Shown piece by piece: positions 9,299 through 17,434 of a stretch of DNA of 55,733 bases. The notes under the pieces are model-generated. The model made no database searches and was not told where the DNA came from. It was given only the letters and a program-made list of their open reading frames with translations. The stretch is taken from positions 1-55,733 of the forward strand of contig CASEQE010000084.1 of assembly GCA_949289995.1 (NCBI GenBank), written 5' to 3'. The position numbers were made by a program, and so were the translations under genes. Every line of letters begins with the position of its first letter. Within the stretch, counting starts at the first letter, position 1. This stretch comes from an uncultured Peptococcaceae bacterium (GTDB taxonomy: Bacteria > Bacillota > Dehalobacteriia > UBA4068).

Positions 9299-9327
9299 TA
9301 TTCTGTCCCCAGAAGCCGAAAATATAC
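9299..9327 (-). promoter_or_regulatory. Sigma-G-like (forespore) promoter of the N/Q-rich peptide
   Basis: Minus-strand GTATA (complement 9323-9327), 17 bases, CAGAATA (complement 9299-9305). The Bacillus sigma-G consensus is GHATR-N17/18-CATnHTA, so -35 matches fully and -10 in 6 of 7. It lies about 54 bases upstream of the ATG. No sigma-A promoter is obvious here. Confidence 0.5.
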
Positions 9328-9413
9328 TTTCTGACGTTAAAAAAAAGCGGAATTTCCAGGACAACAGCGGCATATCCTTTAGCAAGTAAACCAAGCGGGA
9401 GGATTACATATAT

Positions 9414-10124
9414 ATGAAAAAAATATTTGTCCCTTTGCTTTTTTTAACCATATTTTGTTTATTTTGTAGCGGCTGTGGTATGATGGATCAATTAAAAACC
9501 TGGAAAGAAGACAATAACATCAACAATCCAGATGGATCCTCACAATTTCAGGTACAGGATCAGCTGAATCCCGGCGAAGAAAATACCCCAAGTGAAGAAG
9601 GTCAGGATAATGGGCAAACGGTTGCCAACGGCCAGCAGTCGCCTATAGAAAACACAGTCGAAGGAGAAGAAGCGGCGGATGAAGATACGCAACAAGGCGA
9701 AAACGATACCAATACCAAAGAAGTCGTTCTATATTTTGCCAGCGCCGATGGAGCTTCGTTGGAAGCGGAGTTACGTAGCGTCAACGCCGGCGCCGGCATC
9801 GCCAGGGCGGCCATCAATGAATTGATCGCCGGTCCCAGCAGTGAGAACTTATATCCCACCATACCGGCGGCAACCATTTTGGAAGACATCAATATCACGT
9901 CAGACGGCTTGTGTATTGTCGATTTTTCACCAGAACTGATTGAGGATCACCCTGGCGGTTCCTTAGCGGAGCAATTGACCGTATATTCTATCGTCAATAC
10001 GTTAAGTCAATTTGATAGCGTCGACAAAGTGCAAATATTGGTTGGCGGACAGGTGGTGGACACCTTGGCAGGCCATTGCGATATTACCGAAGCCATGGCT
10101 CGATACGATGATATCATTAAATAA
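9414..10124 (+). CDS. Lipoprotein with one GerMN domain
   Basis: 236 residues. N-terminal lipoprotein signal with Cys21 as probable lipidation site (CSGC; the -3 residue is Cys, not the usual Leu). An acidic, Asn/Gln/Glu-rich linker spans about 25-100, and a GerMN domain about 105-230 (VVLYFASADGASLEAELR..., ELIAGPS, FSPELIEDHPGGSLAEQL). GerMN domains occur in sporulation and germination proteins such as GerM, where they act in the outer spore space, and also in lipoproteins of non-sporulators. GGGAGG lies 10 bases before the ATG, and a strong terminator follows. Divergent from the N/Q-rich peptide gene. A second, tandem GerMN protein sits at 26139-27158. Confidence 0.88.
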   Translation: MKKIFVPLLFLTIFCLFCSGCGMMDQLKTWKEDNNINNPDGSSQFQVQDQLNPGEENTPSEEGQDNGQTVANGQQSPIENTVEGEEAADEDTQQGENDTNTKEVVLYFASADGASLEAELRSVNAGAGIARAAINELIAGPSSENLYPTIPAATILEDINITSDGLCIVDFSPELIEDHPGGSLAEQLTVYSIVNTLSQFDSVDKVQILVGGQVVDTLAGHCDITEAMARYDDIIK

Positions 10125-10137
10125 ACGGCTGGCAAAA

Positions 10138-10180
10138 GCGAAAAGCGAGCCGGAACCGGCTCGCTTTTCGCCCTCTTTTA
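10138..10180 (+). terminator. Terminator after the GerMN lipoprotein
   Basis: Perfect 16-bp stem (10138-10153 with 10156-10171) closing on AA, followed by CCTCTTTTATTT, starting 13 bases after the stop. Confidence 0.9.
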
Positions 10181-10246
10181 TTTATGGTATGCAAATCTAC
10201 GCTATTTATGTAAACAAAGTATTCCATATATTGTATGCAGCATATA

Positions 10247-10852
10247 TTAGATATACTTTCCTTCGTTTTCTAAAGCATATTGGGCATATTGTTTGCGATA
10301 AGCTTTAATTTGCCCACCATATTTATTACCTGGGTTGTTTTGGAAATTAAACATAGGCGCGTTATAATCGATCAGCGCCAATTCCATGGGAATAATAGCA
10401 TCATGGGGCAATTCTAAAAAAGCGCCCTGAAAATGCGAAGTCATCCATTGGCTAAGCGTCTGTTCGCCCTGGACATCCAATTTATAATTGTTATAGCGGT
10501 CGTTATCCGTAGGATCGCTGCAACGAGGAATCGGATGCAAATTCAACGAGGTCCCCAATAATGCGGCCAAGGAACGGCGAATGGTAGAGGTGCCGGTAGA
10601 ACCAGGCAAAAAATGGCGGGAACTATTAAATTTAGAGCGTCCAACATACACGATTTTTACTTCCGGCTCTTCCCATAAAGCGCCTCCCAGTTCCTTTCCT
10701 TTATAAGTTAAAATATATACGCCTTTTTGACTATCCATTTTCGCCAAAAAAGCATCGTTAATAGGCTCCAGCCGGGACAGCAAGTCTTCCGTCGTTGCCC
10801 GGCAAATCTCCCATGTAATATTTTCTTCCGTTTTCAAGAATATCATCTCCAT
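10247..10852 (-). CDS. GIY-YIG-like protein of unknown function
   Basis: About 201 residues from the ATG at 10850-10852; a TTG 33 bases upstream is also possible, and no start has a clear ribosome binding site. Residues GVYIL...KIVYVGRS, 25-30 apart, have the spacing of the GIY and YIG strands of the GIY-YIG nuclease fold, followed by an Arg-rich stretch (TIRRSLAALLG) and later an acidic residue and Asn (ALIDYNAPMFNFQNNPGNKYGG) as in that fold. The substrate is not evident. It follows hpt at about 70 bases on the same strand and may be co-transcribed. Fold assignment moderate, function unknown. Confidence 0.65.
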   Translation of the reverse strand: MEMIFLKTEENITWEICRATTEDLLSRLEPINDAFLAKMDSQKGVYILTYKGKELGGALWEEPEVKIVYVGRSKFNSSRHFLPGSTGTSTIRRSLAALLGTSLNLHPIPRCSDPTDNDRYNNYKLDVQGEQTLSQWMTSHFQGAFLELPHDAIIPMELALIDYNAPMFNFQNNPGNKYGGQIKAYRKQYAQYALENEGKYI

Positions 10853-10921
10853 CACTTCAAAATTTTGGTTGTTCAGCCTAGACAATAGTCAAAGCGCGCC
10901 ACTCTAGATTGAAAAAGCCGT

Positions 10922-11485
10922 TTAAGAATACATATTATCTTTTAACACGCCAATAAACGGTAAATGGCGATATTTGTCGGCAAAATCCAATCCGTATCCT
11001 ACCACAAAAACATCCGGCACTTCAAAACCGCAATAATCTACTGGTATCTCAATTTGCCGTCGGGAAGGTTTACTCAATAAAGTACAAAGTTTCAAGGATA
11101 GCGGACCACGCAATTGCAACATTTGCAAAACTTTGCTTAACGTAATTCCCGTATCTACGATATCCTCAACCACCAATACATGTTTATCCTTAATATCAAT
11201 AAAGGTATCTTTAGTGATGCGCACGTTACCGCTGCTGCTTACGCCTTTGCCATAACTAGCAGCAGCTAAAAAATCGATCACCAACGGCACATCCAATTGT
11301 TTAATGAGTTCGCTCATAAACAATATAGAACCGCGCAAAACGCCGATCACCACCAGGTCGTCGGTTAAAGAAGCGTAATCTTTATTGATCTGACATGCCA
11401 ATTGAGAGATACGATGTTCAATTTGTTCCTGGGTCAACAGGATAGATTTTAAACTATTATGCACATGCTCCGACCACAAACTCAC
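10922..11485 (-). CDS. hpt: Hypoxanthine phosphoribosyltransferase
   Basis: Purine salvage enzyme converting hypoxanthine or guanine plus PRPP into IMP or GMP in the cytosol. About 187 residues. The PRPP-binding signature is VLVVEDIVDTGITL; the flexible-loop region (AAASYGKGVSSSGNVRI) and the C-terminal purine-contact segment DVFVVGYGLDFADKYRHLPFIGVL are intact. The GTG at 11483-11485 has AAGGAG 12 bases upstream; a TTG at 11497 abuts that site and is less likely. In Bacillus hpt lies near yabP-divIC-tilS-ftsH; here it is in the same neighbourhood but without tilS or ftsH. Confidence 0.94.
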   Translation of the reverse strand: MSLWSEHVHNSLKSILLTQEQIEHRISQLACQINKDYASLTDDLVVIGVLRGSILFMSELIKQLDVPLVIDFLAAASYGKGVSSSGNVRITKDTFIDIKDKHVLVVEDIVDTGITLSKVLQMLQLRGPLSLKLCTLLSKPSRRQIEIPVDYCGFEVPDVFVVGYGLDFADKYRHLPFIGVLKDNMYS

Positions 11486-11591
11486 CTTAACGCTCAACTC
11501 CTTATATTATTTGTATTCTTGACATAGAAATAAATACCTGCTCATAGCTGTTGTGAAACTTTGAAAACCACATAGGATCAGGAGGCATACA

Positions 11592-12269
11592 ATGAAAATA
11601 GCCGAGAAAAAAAATCTATTCTTAATGCTGCTTGGGGCCGTGGCAATTCTTCTGGCTGCGTTTTTTATTTTCCAACAAATGCATAGTAAAGCGGACTTAG
11701 ATTCGGTCAATACTGCTTTAGCCCAGTTGGAACAGGAAAATAGTTATCGTTTTAACAGCGTAGCCAAGGTCACGGCGGAAGACAAACAACGCGAATATTA
11801 TCTCTTAAACGGCGAAATTTCTGGCCAAAACCGGCATATTGTGGGTCAAGTTTTGGGAACGAACTTGGAAATCTATTATATTGATGGTAATTTCTGGCAA
11901 AAAAGTGGATCGGATGGGGCCTTTCGGCAAATCGATGCCGGAGAATTAGAACAGGCGCTTGCTTTTGCCGCCGAATTAGAACCAGCCGCCATGTTGGATT
12001 TCGACCAAGTGCAGGGCTGGAATTTTGAAGGTACGGAAGAAGTCAACGGTATGGTCTGCCGTAAAGTCTCCATAACGCAAGCCCAAGCTGGCGGCTGGAT
12101 AGGACAATATTTTGATCAGGTATCCTATGTATTCTGGCTAGAGCGAGGCGCAGATAGGATTTGCCAGGCTACGGTACAGGCTACCTCCTATAGCGGCAAT
12201 ATCGGTTTAAGCGTTAGCCTATGCTTTAGCGATTATGACAAAACCATCAGCATTGCGCCTCCCCAATAA
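11592..12269 (+). CDS. Membrane-anchored protein of unknown function
   Basis: 225 residues: a single N-terminal membrane segment (about 9-27) after a short Lys-rich start, then an extracytoplasmic region with alternating hydrophobic strands (for example [38 protein letters not shown]). This looks like the open beta-sheet fold of LolA/LppX-type lipid-binding or sigma-regulatory proteins, but that is only a style match. AGGAGG lies 5 bases before the ATG. It is divergent from hpt and its last 23 bases overlap the end of pyrD on the other strand. Function not recognised. Confidence 0.75.
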   Translation: MKIAEKKNLFLMLLGAVAILLAAFFIFQQMHSKADLDSVNTALAQLEQENSYRFNSVAKVTAEDKQREYYLLNGEISGQNRHIVGQVLGTNLEIYYIDGNFWQKSGSDGAFRQIDAGELEQALAFAAELEPAAMLDFDQVQGWNFEGTEEVNGMVCRKVSITQAQAGGWIGQYFDQVSYVFWLERGADRICQATVQATSYSGNIGLSVSLCFSDYDKTISIAPPQ

Positions 12270-13158
12270 TATCGCTAATTTTCGCTACGCCATGGGTATC
12301 CAGCCATTGCGTCAAATCCGCAAGGATATCCGGAGCGGCCAACGGATTATGAAAAGCGGCGGCGCCGATTTGGAAAGCGCTAGCGCCAGCCAACATAAAT
12401 TCTATTGCATCCATCGCGTTGCATATTCCCCCCATACCAATAATGGGGATAGACACAGCCCGATAGGTTTGCCAAACCATGCGTAAGGCCACCGGCTTTA
12501 AAGCTGGACCAGACAAGCCGCCGGTAATATTCGCCAAAAAGGGGCGCCGCTTTTCTATATCGATCGTCATGCCCATCAGCGTATTGATCAAGGATACACA
12601 ATCGGCGCCGGCCGCTTCCACAGCCTTCGCAATTTCTCCAATATCCGTTACATTGGGGGACAGCTTAACGATCACCGGCAAAGAAGTAGCTTGCCGGACT
12701 AATGTTGTAATTCTGGCAGCTGTTGCAGGTTGCGTACCGAAAGCCATACCGCCATTCTTTACATTGGGACAAGAAATATTCACTTCCAAGGCGGCGATAC
12801 CGGGAACCGAATCCAATCGTTCTGCTAAGAGTCGATAATCGTCCTCTTGATGGCCGGCGATATTCACCACCACAGCCGTATCAAATTGGCGTAAAAAAGG
12901 CATTTCTTCTTCTATAACTTTTTCTACGCCAGGATTTTGCAAACCGACGCTATTCAATAAGCCGCCGGCGGTCTCCATAATACGAGGCGGCGGATTACCC
13001 AATCTAGGTTCCAAAGTCGTACCTTTAACGCAAATACCGCCCAAAATAGATAAATCGAAAAGTTGAGCCAGTTCCCGACCATAACCGCAAGTTCCGGAAG
13101 CGGTTAACAGAGGGTTTTTCAATTGTATGCCGGCAAATTGCAATCGCAAATCTACCAT
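12247..13158 (-). CDS. pyrD: Dihydroorotate dehydrogenase B, catalytic subunit
   Basis: Class 1B enzyme of pyrimidine synthesis that oxidises dihydroorotate to orotate with FMN and passes electrons through PyrK to NAD+. 303 residues. Family motifs: [13 protein letters not shown] near the start, GLQNPG, the catalytic Cys in NISCPN, and the FMN phosphate site [21 protein letters not shown]. Cys as base rather than Ser, together with the neighbouring pyrK, identifies the 1B type. The chosen ATG overlaps the pyrK stop (TAATG) and has AGGAGG 10 bases upstream; a TTG 6 bases earlier is possible. Its 3' end overlaps a convergent gene by 23 bases. Confidence 0.97.
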   Translation of the reverse strand: MVDLRLQFAGIQLKNPLLTASGTCGYGRELAQLFDLSILGGICVKGTTLEPRLGNPPPRIMETAGGLLNSVGLQNPGVEKVIEEEMPFLRQFDTAVVVNIAGHQEDDYRLLAERLDSVPGIAALEVNISCPNVKNGGMAFGTQPATAARITTLVRQATSLPVIVKLSPNVTDIGEIAKAVEAAGADCVSLINTLMGMTIDIEKRRPFLANITGGLSGPALKPVALRMVWQTYRAVSIPIIGMGGICNAMDAIEFMLAGASAFQIGAAAFHNPLAAPDILADLTQWLDTHGVAKISDIIGEAQC

Positions 13159-13931
13159 TACCAAAACACCTCCTCCCCGTTAAAAACCGGACCGTCCTTA
13201 CAAATGCGCTTATAGACAACATGACCGTCCGGCTCCCGCACGGAACAAATGCAACCCATGCATACTCCATAACCGCAACCCATATTTTCCTCTAAAGAAA
13301 CCTGACAACGAATCTGATGCTTCCGCGATAAATGAACGACTTTTTCCATCATTTTCATCGGTCCGCATGCGTATACCATATCATAGCGAATATCGTCTGG
13401 ATAAATATCGGTGGCTAAACCTTTGTAACCGGCGCTTCCATCAATCGTAGCATATATGACCGAACCATAATCGGCAAACTCATCGGCACAAGACAAATAA
13501 TCTTTGCTGCGCGCACCTAAAATCACATCCACTTTTACCCGGCGATAAAACAATTCCCGCGCCAATGGTAATAAGGTAGCTACGCCGCTGCCGCCGCCCA
13601 TAATCAAAGCCCGACGGCAACTCTCCTCCACTTTCCAACTATTTCCCAAAGGGCCCAGCAAGTCAATTTCCATGTTTTCCCGCAACTTCGTCAACAACTT
13701 AGTGCCCCGGCCTAACACCAAATAAATAATACGGATAAAACCACTCTTGGGATCGATAATGTTAATACCCATCGGTCGCTTAAGAAACGGATCGTAACTA
13801 TCCGCCGCCGTAACCATCATAAACTGCCCCGGCTGAGCCTGGGCGGCAATTTGCGGCGCATGCAACCCCAATTGCCAATAATCTGGCCGAATTTGCTTAT
13901 TGGATAAAACGGTGGCTTTTTCTAGAAGCAT
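13158..13931 (-). CDS. pyrK: Dihydroorotate dehydrogenase B, electron transfer subunit
   Basis: FAD and [2Fe-2S] subunit that carries electrons from PyrD to NAD+. 257 residues from the ATG at 13929-13931, which has AAGGAGG 7 bases upstream; a GTG two codons earlier is too close to that site. The ferredoxin-reductase-like layout shows an FAD-binding barrel (AQPGQFMMV), an NAD-binding half ([14 protein letters not shown]...YACGP) and a C-terminal iron-sulfur motif in which Cys residues of [14 protein letters not shown] pair with the later Cys of RICKDGPVF. Operon: ppx/gppA, 16 bases, pyrK, overlapping pyrD. Confidence 0.97.
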   Translation of the reverse strand: MLLEKATVLSNKQIRPDYWQLGLHAPQIAAQAQPGQFMMVTAADSYDPFLKRPMGINIIDPKSGFIRIIYLVLGRGTKLLTKLRENMEIDLLGPLGNSWKVEESCRRALIMGGGSGVATLLPLARELFYRRVKVDVILGARSKDYLSCADEFADYGSVIYATIDGSAGYKGLATDIYPDDIRYDMVYACGPMKMMEKVVHLSRKHQIRCQVSLEENMGCGYGVCMGCICSVREPDGHVVYKRICKDGPVFNGEEVFW

Positions 13932-13947
13932 CCTCACCCCTCCTTGC

Positions 13948-14811
13948 TTATGCCGTAGTCTGAAGCAATAAGCCGTCCGACAGACCGCCTGCAGAAACCA
14001 TAATACGTTTCAGTGAAAAACGCTGAAAGACGCCTAGCGCAATCCATAATCCCTGCACGATAATTTCTCCCCTTTGGGCAAGCAAAGGAGAAAAGGCGCA
14101 ACGTTGCGCCGTAGACAACGGCGACAAAACCCGCAATAACTCCATCACCTCACTAGCGGCTAATGCGTATCCCTGCACAGCCTGCCTGGTATAGCAGCTT
14201 AAGCCCAGTAACAGCGCGGCTGCCGTAGTAAAAGTACCTCCTACCCCGACAATCGTTTCCGGCAAATCGCTTACGACAGAAAAACGTTCCCGTATGATCT
14301 CATTGATCTTTTCTTGATCCCAACCGCAACTTTTGGCACGCATAGCCCCCAACCGGCTGCTTATTGTTTGCAATTTTCCCTCTTGGATAAAAATAATTTC
14401 CGTAGAACCACCGCCAATATCTACCACCGGCAATTGCGTTCCCGGGGGAAAATCAAATAATGCGCCTCGATAAGATGCAAACGCTTCTTCATCACCGCTT
14501 AATACTCTAACCGGCCAACCGCATACGGCGGCGATTCTTTGTTGTAAAACCCAACCGTTAGCAGCATCGCGCATCGCCGAGGTACCTACCGCTACAGGCA
14601 TCCCCGCTCCCATCTGGTCAAGAATTTGTCGATATTCCAGACAGACTTTCAATGTGTCCGCCATGCTGGATTCTGTTAAAATACCCTCCTTTAACCCTTG
14701 ACCCAAACGGGTGGTACGAACTTGCTGATCGACAATACGCCAACCTGTGCCTTGCGGCTGTGCCAGCAACATTTGTACCGTATTGGAACCAATGTCAACA
14801 ATTCCTTTCAT
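13948..14811 (-). CDS. Ppx/GppA-family phosphatase
   Basis: 287 residues, the short single-module form of the exopolyphosphatase / guanosine pentaphosphatase family of the actin-like ATPase fold. Motifs: DIGSNTVQMLLA at the N terminus, GTSAMRDAANG, VVDIGGGSTEI and GVGGTFTTAAALLLG. The start was placed at the ATG before KGIVDIGSNT because it has AAAGGA 5 bases upstream and fits the family start. It probably hydrolyses polyphosphate or (p)ppGpp; which one cannot be told. A terminator separates it from yabR upstream, while pyrK starts 16 bases after its stop, so it heads the pyr unit. Confidence 0.88.
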   Translation of the reverse strand: MKGIVDIGSNTVQMLLAQPQGTGWRIVDQQVRTTRLGQGLKEGILTESSMADTLKVCLEYRQILDQMGAGMPVAVGTSAMRDAANGWVLQQRIAAVCGWPVRVLSGDEEAFASYRGALFDFPPGTQLPVVDIGGGSTEIIFIQEGKLQTISSRLGAMRAKSCGWDQEKINEIIRERFSVVSDLPETIVGVGGTFTTAAALLLGLSCYTRQAVQGYALAASEVMELLRVLSPLSTAQRCAFSPLLAQRGEIIVQGLWIALGVFQRFSLKRIMVSAGGLSDGLLLQTTA

Positions 14812-14871
14812 ATAGATCCTTTCTCTATATCCTTTCTTTACGCGCCATATACCGAAATCGATTGGAATCAT

Positions 14872-14900
14872 AAAAAAATAGCATCCCCATGGATGCTATT
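14872..14900 (-). terminator. Terminator after yabR
   Basis: 10-bp stem AATAGCATCC/GGATGCTATT with a 4-base loop followed by TTTTTTT on the minus strand. It begins immediately after the yabR stop codon and separates the divIC-yabR unit from ppx/gppA. Confidence 0.92.
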
Positions 14901-15269
14901 TTAACGGCCCTTACGGCCTTCTTGATGTCTCTTTAATGTAATTAGTTTTTCATTGCTATCTTTCATAAAATGCGCCAATTTATCTTCAAAGCTGGCGTTT
15001 GCATTTTGAGAAGCAGAAACTCGCCGAGGCGTTTCCTCGGCTACTGCTTGTTTAATTGACAAAGCAATCTTTGTTCCTTCAATACTAAGGATTTTAACCC
15101 GTACCGTATCGTTTTCATTTAGACAATCTTTGATATCTTTTACATAGGTTCTAGCAATTTCAGAAATATGAACCAAACCGGTTGTGCCATTCGGTAATAA
15201 AACAAATGCACCAAAATTTGTTATGCCGGATACTTTGCCTTCCACAATACTGCCTATCGTAAAATCCAT
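14901..15269 (-). CDS. yabR: S1 RNA-binding domain protein YabR
   Basis: 122 residues. An S1 domain fills the first 75 (IGSIVEGKVSGITNFGAFVLL, GLVHISEIA, VRVKILSIEGTKIALSIKQA), followed by a basic tail ending in a Lys/Arg-rich segment. S1 proteins of this size bind RNA and often ribosomes; the exact role of YabR is not established. Position after divIC matches the Bacillus yabP-yabQ-divIC-yabR order. ATG with GGAAGGA about 10 bases upstream. Confidence 0.9.
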   Translation of the reverse strand: MDFTIGSIVEGKVSGITNFGAFVLLPNGTTGLVHISEIARTYVKDIKDCLNENDTVRVKILSIEGTKIALSIKQAVAEETPRRVSASQNANASFEDKLAHFMKDSNEKLITLKRHQEGRKGR

Positions 15270-15418
15270 ATCTTTATTTGTCCTTCCGTAATCGCCGTTA
15301 TCGGATTGTATAACCGTTTTGCGGAAAAAAATAAACTTTATGAGAATAAAAGCCGCTCAAGCTACGTTCCCATAAAGTATAAAATTTCCCATCGTATTTG
15401 TCAATATTTTTTTGCACC

Positions 15419-15796
15419 TTACTCCGCGTCATTCGGCTGCGACCCCATGCTTTCTTCCGTCGTTTCATCCTCTTCCTTGCCGCCATCCATGACGATATCT
15501 TCCACCTTGACGGTGCTGACCCGGATTTCCCCTGGTTTCACCATGCCCAAATTTTCTCTAGCCAATCTCTCCACATAAGAATCGTTATACAACAATTCTT
15601 TTTTATCCAAAACCGCTTGATACTCTGATTCCGCCAAAGCCAATTCTTCTTCATACTGTTCCAATTGATCTAGCATAGACAAATAGCTCTGGTACTGTTG
15701 GCATAACTTAACCAACAATAAAACAGCCACCAACACGCCCAGCAGGCGAAACCAGGAAAAACGTTTTCTTTTTTTATTCGTAGTTTTAGCATTCAT
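15419..15796 (-). CDS. divIC: Septum formation initiator / DivIC (FtsB family)
   Basis: 125 residues: a Lys/Arg-rich cytoplasmic start, one membrane segment (about 20-36), then an extracytoplasmic coiled coil (MLDQLEQYEEELALAESEYQAV) and the family motif around SYVERLARENLGMVKPGEI. DivIC forms the FtsL-DivIC-DivIB subcomplex that activates septal wall synthesis. The start MNAKTTNKK is chosen for GAGGAAG upstream; it overlaps the end of the small HTH gene by 11 bases, so translation is probably coupled. Confidence 0.93.
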   Translation of the reverse strand: MNAKTTNKKRKRFSWFRLLGVLVAVLLLVKLCQQYQSYLSMLDQLEQYEEELALAESEYQAVLDKKELLYNDSYVERLARENLGMVKPGEIRVSTVKVEDIVMDGGKEEDETTEESMGSQPNDAE

Positions 15797-16022
15797 GATC
15801 TTCTTCCTCATCCATAGCGGATAGTTCTAAAACGTCTCCCGGTATCACGATAACCGTCTCATAACCTTTTGCGCGGGCTCGATTATACAGCGTTGCCACT
15901 GTGTTTGCGGAGATATGCAAGCGTTTGCCGATTTCAGCAGCGGAAACCCCCATTTCCTTCAGGGTTACGACTTGTTTCTCCCTAAAACTAAGCTTTTCCG
16001 CCCCTCTTATTTCGATTTTCAT
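15786..16022 (-). CDS. Small helix-turn-helix protein between yabQ and divIC
   Basis: 78 residues. The segment LSFREKQVVTLKEMGVSAAEIGKRLHISANTVATLYNRARAKG is a clear sigma-region-4 / LuxR-C type helix-turn-helix, followed by a short beta-like tail (VIVIPGDVLEL) and an acidic end. It has no receiver or sensor domain. The Bacillus locus has nothing at this position. AAAGG precedes the ATG. The gene lies behind a promoter embedded in an 11-bp palindrome (16118-16144) and overlaps divIC by 11 bases, so it may autoregulate and set divIC levels; that is inference. Confidence 0.8.
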   Translation of the reverse strand: MKIEIRGAEKLSFREKQVVTLKEMGVSAAEIGKRLHISANTVATLYNRARAKGYETVIVIPGDVLELSAMDEEEDHEC

Positions 16023-16117
16023 AAGCCTTTTACCTTTTTTGTAAAAAAATCTTTAAAATCTTCCCGTTCATCTACGTTGAAAAAGGGGCTTACCAATCGC
16101 TTTCATTTCATGGCTGT

Positions 16118-16151
16118 GTAGTTATTATACCACATAATAACTACAAATCAA
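16118..16151 (-). promoter_or_regulatory. Palindrome-embedded promoter of the HTH-divIC-yabR unit
   Basis: Minus strand: TTGATT (complement 16146-16151), 16 bases, TATAAT (complement 16124-16129). A perfect 11-bp dyad, GTAGTTATTAT (16118-16128) and complement (16134-16144) with 5-base centre, covers the -10 box. Such an overlap is typical of a repressor operator. The start codon is about 95 bases downstream of the predicted start site. Confidence 0.6.
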
Positions 16152-16258
16152 GTACAAAATATCTAATTTATAATGAAAATTACTTATATAGATGAAGCCG
16201 AAAACGCTTAGGGTATATCATGACGAGGATTGTCGTTGATTGCCAAAGTATGGGAGGG

Positions 16259-16834
16259 CTATGCCTGTTCGTCATCGTTGCCATCCATATCTTCGTCTTG
16301 CCGGCGCCAAAAATAGAATTTGCCGCTTAAACGTTGCAGTTCGCCTGTACACCGTTTCCAAACCTGATTCCGACGGCGCAATAGAATAATAAATACCCCT
16401 GCCGTCCAAGTTTCGCTTTTTTGTTTCAACGATAAACGATACAATTTATCTATATGCCGATTCGTCTGCTCACTAGCGGCGCCGGCGGGCGCTACTGGCG
16501 CCATTTGATACAAGGACGGTTCTTTAGGCTGATCAAAACGTTTTTGCCATATAGTCAATGGACGTTTTAAGGTAAGTCGGTATAAAACGGCTCCCAAGCC
16601 AAACCAGACGCCATCCAACAGACGCAAGGAACCGTCGGTGAAACCAAACCATATCACAGCGCTAAAACAAAAAATAACACAGGCAAATATTGCATCGTAT
16701 TTCCAATGTATTTTACGCTTATTTCGTAAAAATAGCCCGTGATACAGATCATAAGCCAAGGCTACAACCAAGCCTTCAACGATGGCGGCAATCATAATAC
16801 GGGCTTGGTAGGTAATCAGCAAATCATCCGTCAT
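16259..16834 (-). CDS. yabQ: Spore cortex biosynthesis protein YabQ
   Basis: 191 residues; polytopic membrane protein with about three hydrophobic segments in the first 95 residues (IMIAAIVEGLVVALAYDLYHG, IFACVIFCFSAVIWFGF, LDGVWFGLGAVLYRL) and a basic cytoplasmic tail. In Bacillus YabQ is made in the mother cell and is needed for spore cortex formation. The ATG overlaps the yabP stop (TAATG). Ends in TAG. The pair yabP-yabQ marks the organism as an endospore former. Confidence 0.92.
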   Translation of the reverse strand: MTDDLLITYQARIMIAAIVEGLVVALAYDLYHGLFLRNKRKIHWKYDAIFACVIFCFSAVIWFGFTDGSLRLLDGVWFGLGAVLYRLTLKRPLTIWQKRFDQPKEPSLYQMAPVAPAGAASEQTNRHIDKLYRLSLKQKSETWTAGVFIILLRRRNQVWKRCTGELQRLSGKFYFWRRQDEDMDGNDDEQA

Positions 16835-17115
16835 TATTTCATCAACCGGTTCAAAATCGTTTTGCTTTTATGACGCGCCGTTTTCTCCATTTGACTTTTG
16901 CCATAAGCCACGGCGCAAATTTGGCCCTCAATCGCCACCTGTCCTTGATCTAGATTTAGGGCCGCAATCGATAAATCCTCGCCTTCCACGATGATGCCGC
17001 CTAATATACCGTTTAATTCAATTCTTTCGCTGTCAAAACTAACGACGTTAGATATGCCATCCACATGCAATTGATTGCGATCTAAAATTCTCAACGTTTG
17101 TTTTTGTTCGCCCAT
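16834..17115 (-). CDS. yabP: Sporulation protein YabP
   Basis: 93 residues from the ATG with GGAGGG 7 bases upstream; an ATG 15 bases earlier is in frame but has no site. Family features: LRILDRNQLHVDGISNVVSFDSERIEL, LGGIIVEGEDLSI and LDQGQVAIEGQI. YabP is a mother-cell protein of the spore coat/cortex programme, usually encoded directly before yabQ. A sigma-E-like promoter lies upstream. Confidence 0.93.
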   Translation of the reverse strand: MGEQKQTLRILDRNQLHVDGISNVVSFDSERIELNGILGGIIVEGEDLSIAALNLDQGQVAIEGQICAVAYGKSQMEKTARHKSKTILNRLMK

Positions 17116-17143
17116 ATCTAAACCCTCCATTGGCTTTTAACAT

Positions 17144-17170
17144 ATCATATGCGCCAATGTAGTCGCCTAT
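17144..17170 (-). promoter_or_regulatory. Sigma-E-like promoter of yabPQ
   Basis: Minus strand: ATA (complement 17168-17170), 16 bases, CATATGAT (complement 17144-17151), against the mother-cell pattern ATA-N16/18-CATAnAnT with one mismatch. In Bacillus yabP is sigma-E controlled, which fits. It lies 28 bases upstream of the yabP start codon. Confidence 0.45.
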
Positions 17171-17305
17171 GACTATCCGTCATTTTTCCTCTTTATCCTA
17201 TTCATAACATCAATTGTAGGCCCTATCTGCCTCAAACAAAGCATTCGCTTAACAAATCACAGAAGTTTATAAAATGACATGGTTATTATAAAACAAGCAA
17301 AGCAA

Positions 17306-17348
17306 TAAAAAATGCGTTACATTCTCTATGCAAAGAATGTAACGCATT
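17306..17348 (-). terminator. Terminator after the CD1247-type gene
   Basis: Perfect 15-bp stem (17311-17325 with 17334-17348), 8-base loop, then TTTTTTATTG on the minus strand. Confidence 0.85.
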
Positions 17349-17372
17349 ATATTTCATCTAAAGAATGAACGT

Positions 17373-17403
17373 ATTAGCGCGACATGCCTCACGTCGCGCT
17401 AAT
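17373..17403 (-). other. Second hairpin in tandem with the terminator
   Basis: Perfect 11-bp stem ATTAGCGCGAC/GTCGCGCTAAT with a 9-base loop and no T run, between the stop codon of the CD1247-type gene and its T-tailed terminator. It may stabilise the mRNA 3' end. Together with the terminator and the yabP promoter it accounts for most of the 319-base gap 17116-17434. Confidence 0.6.
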
Positions 17404-17434
17404 AGGGCGGGTAAACCGGAGAAAAGAGGAAGCT

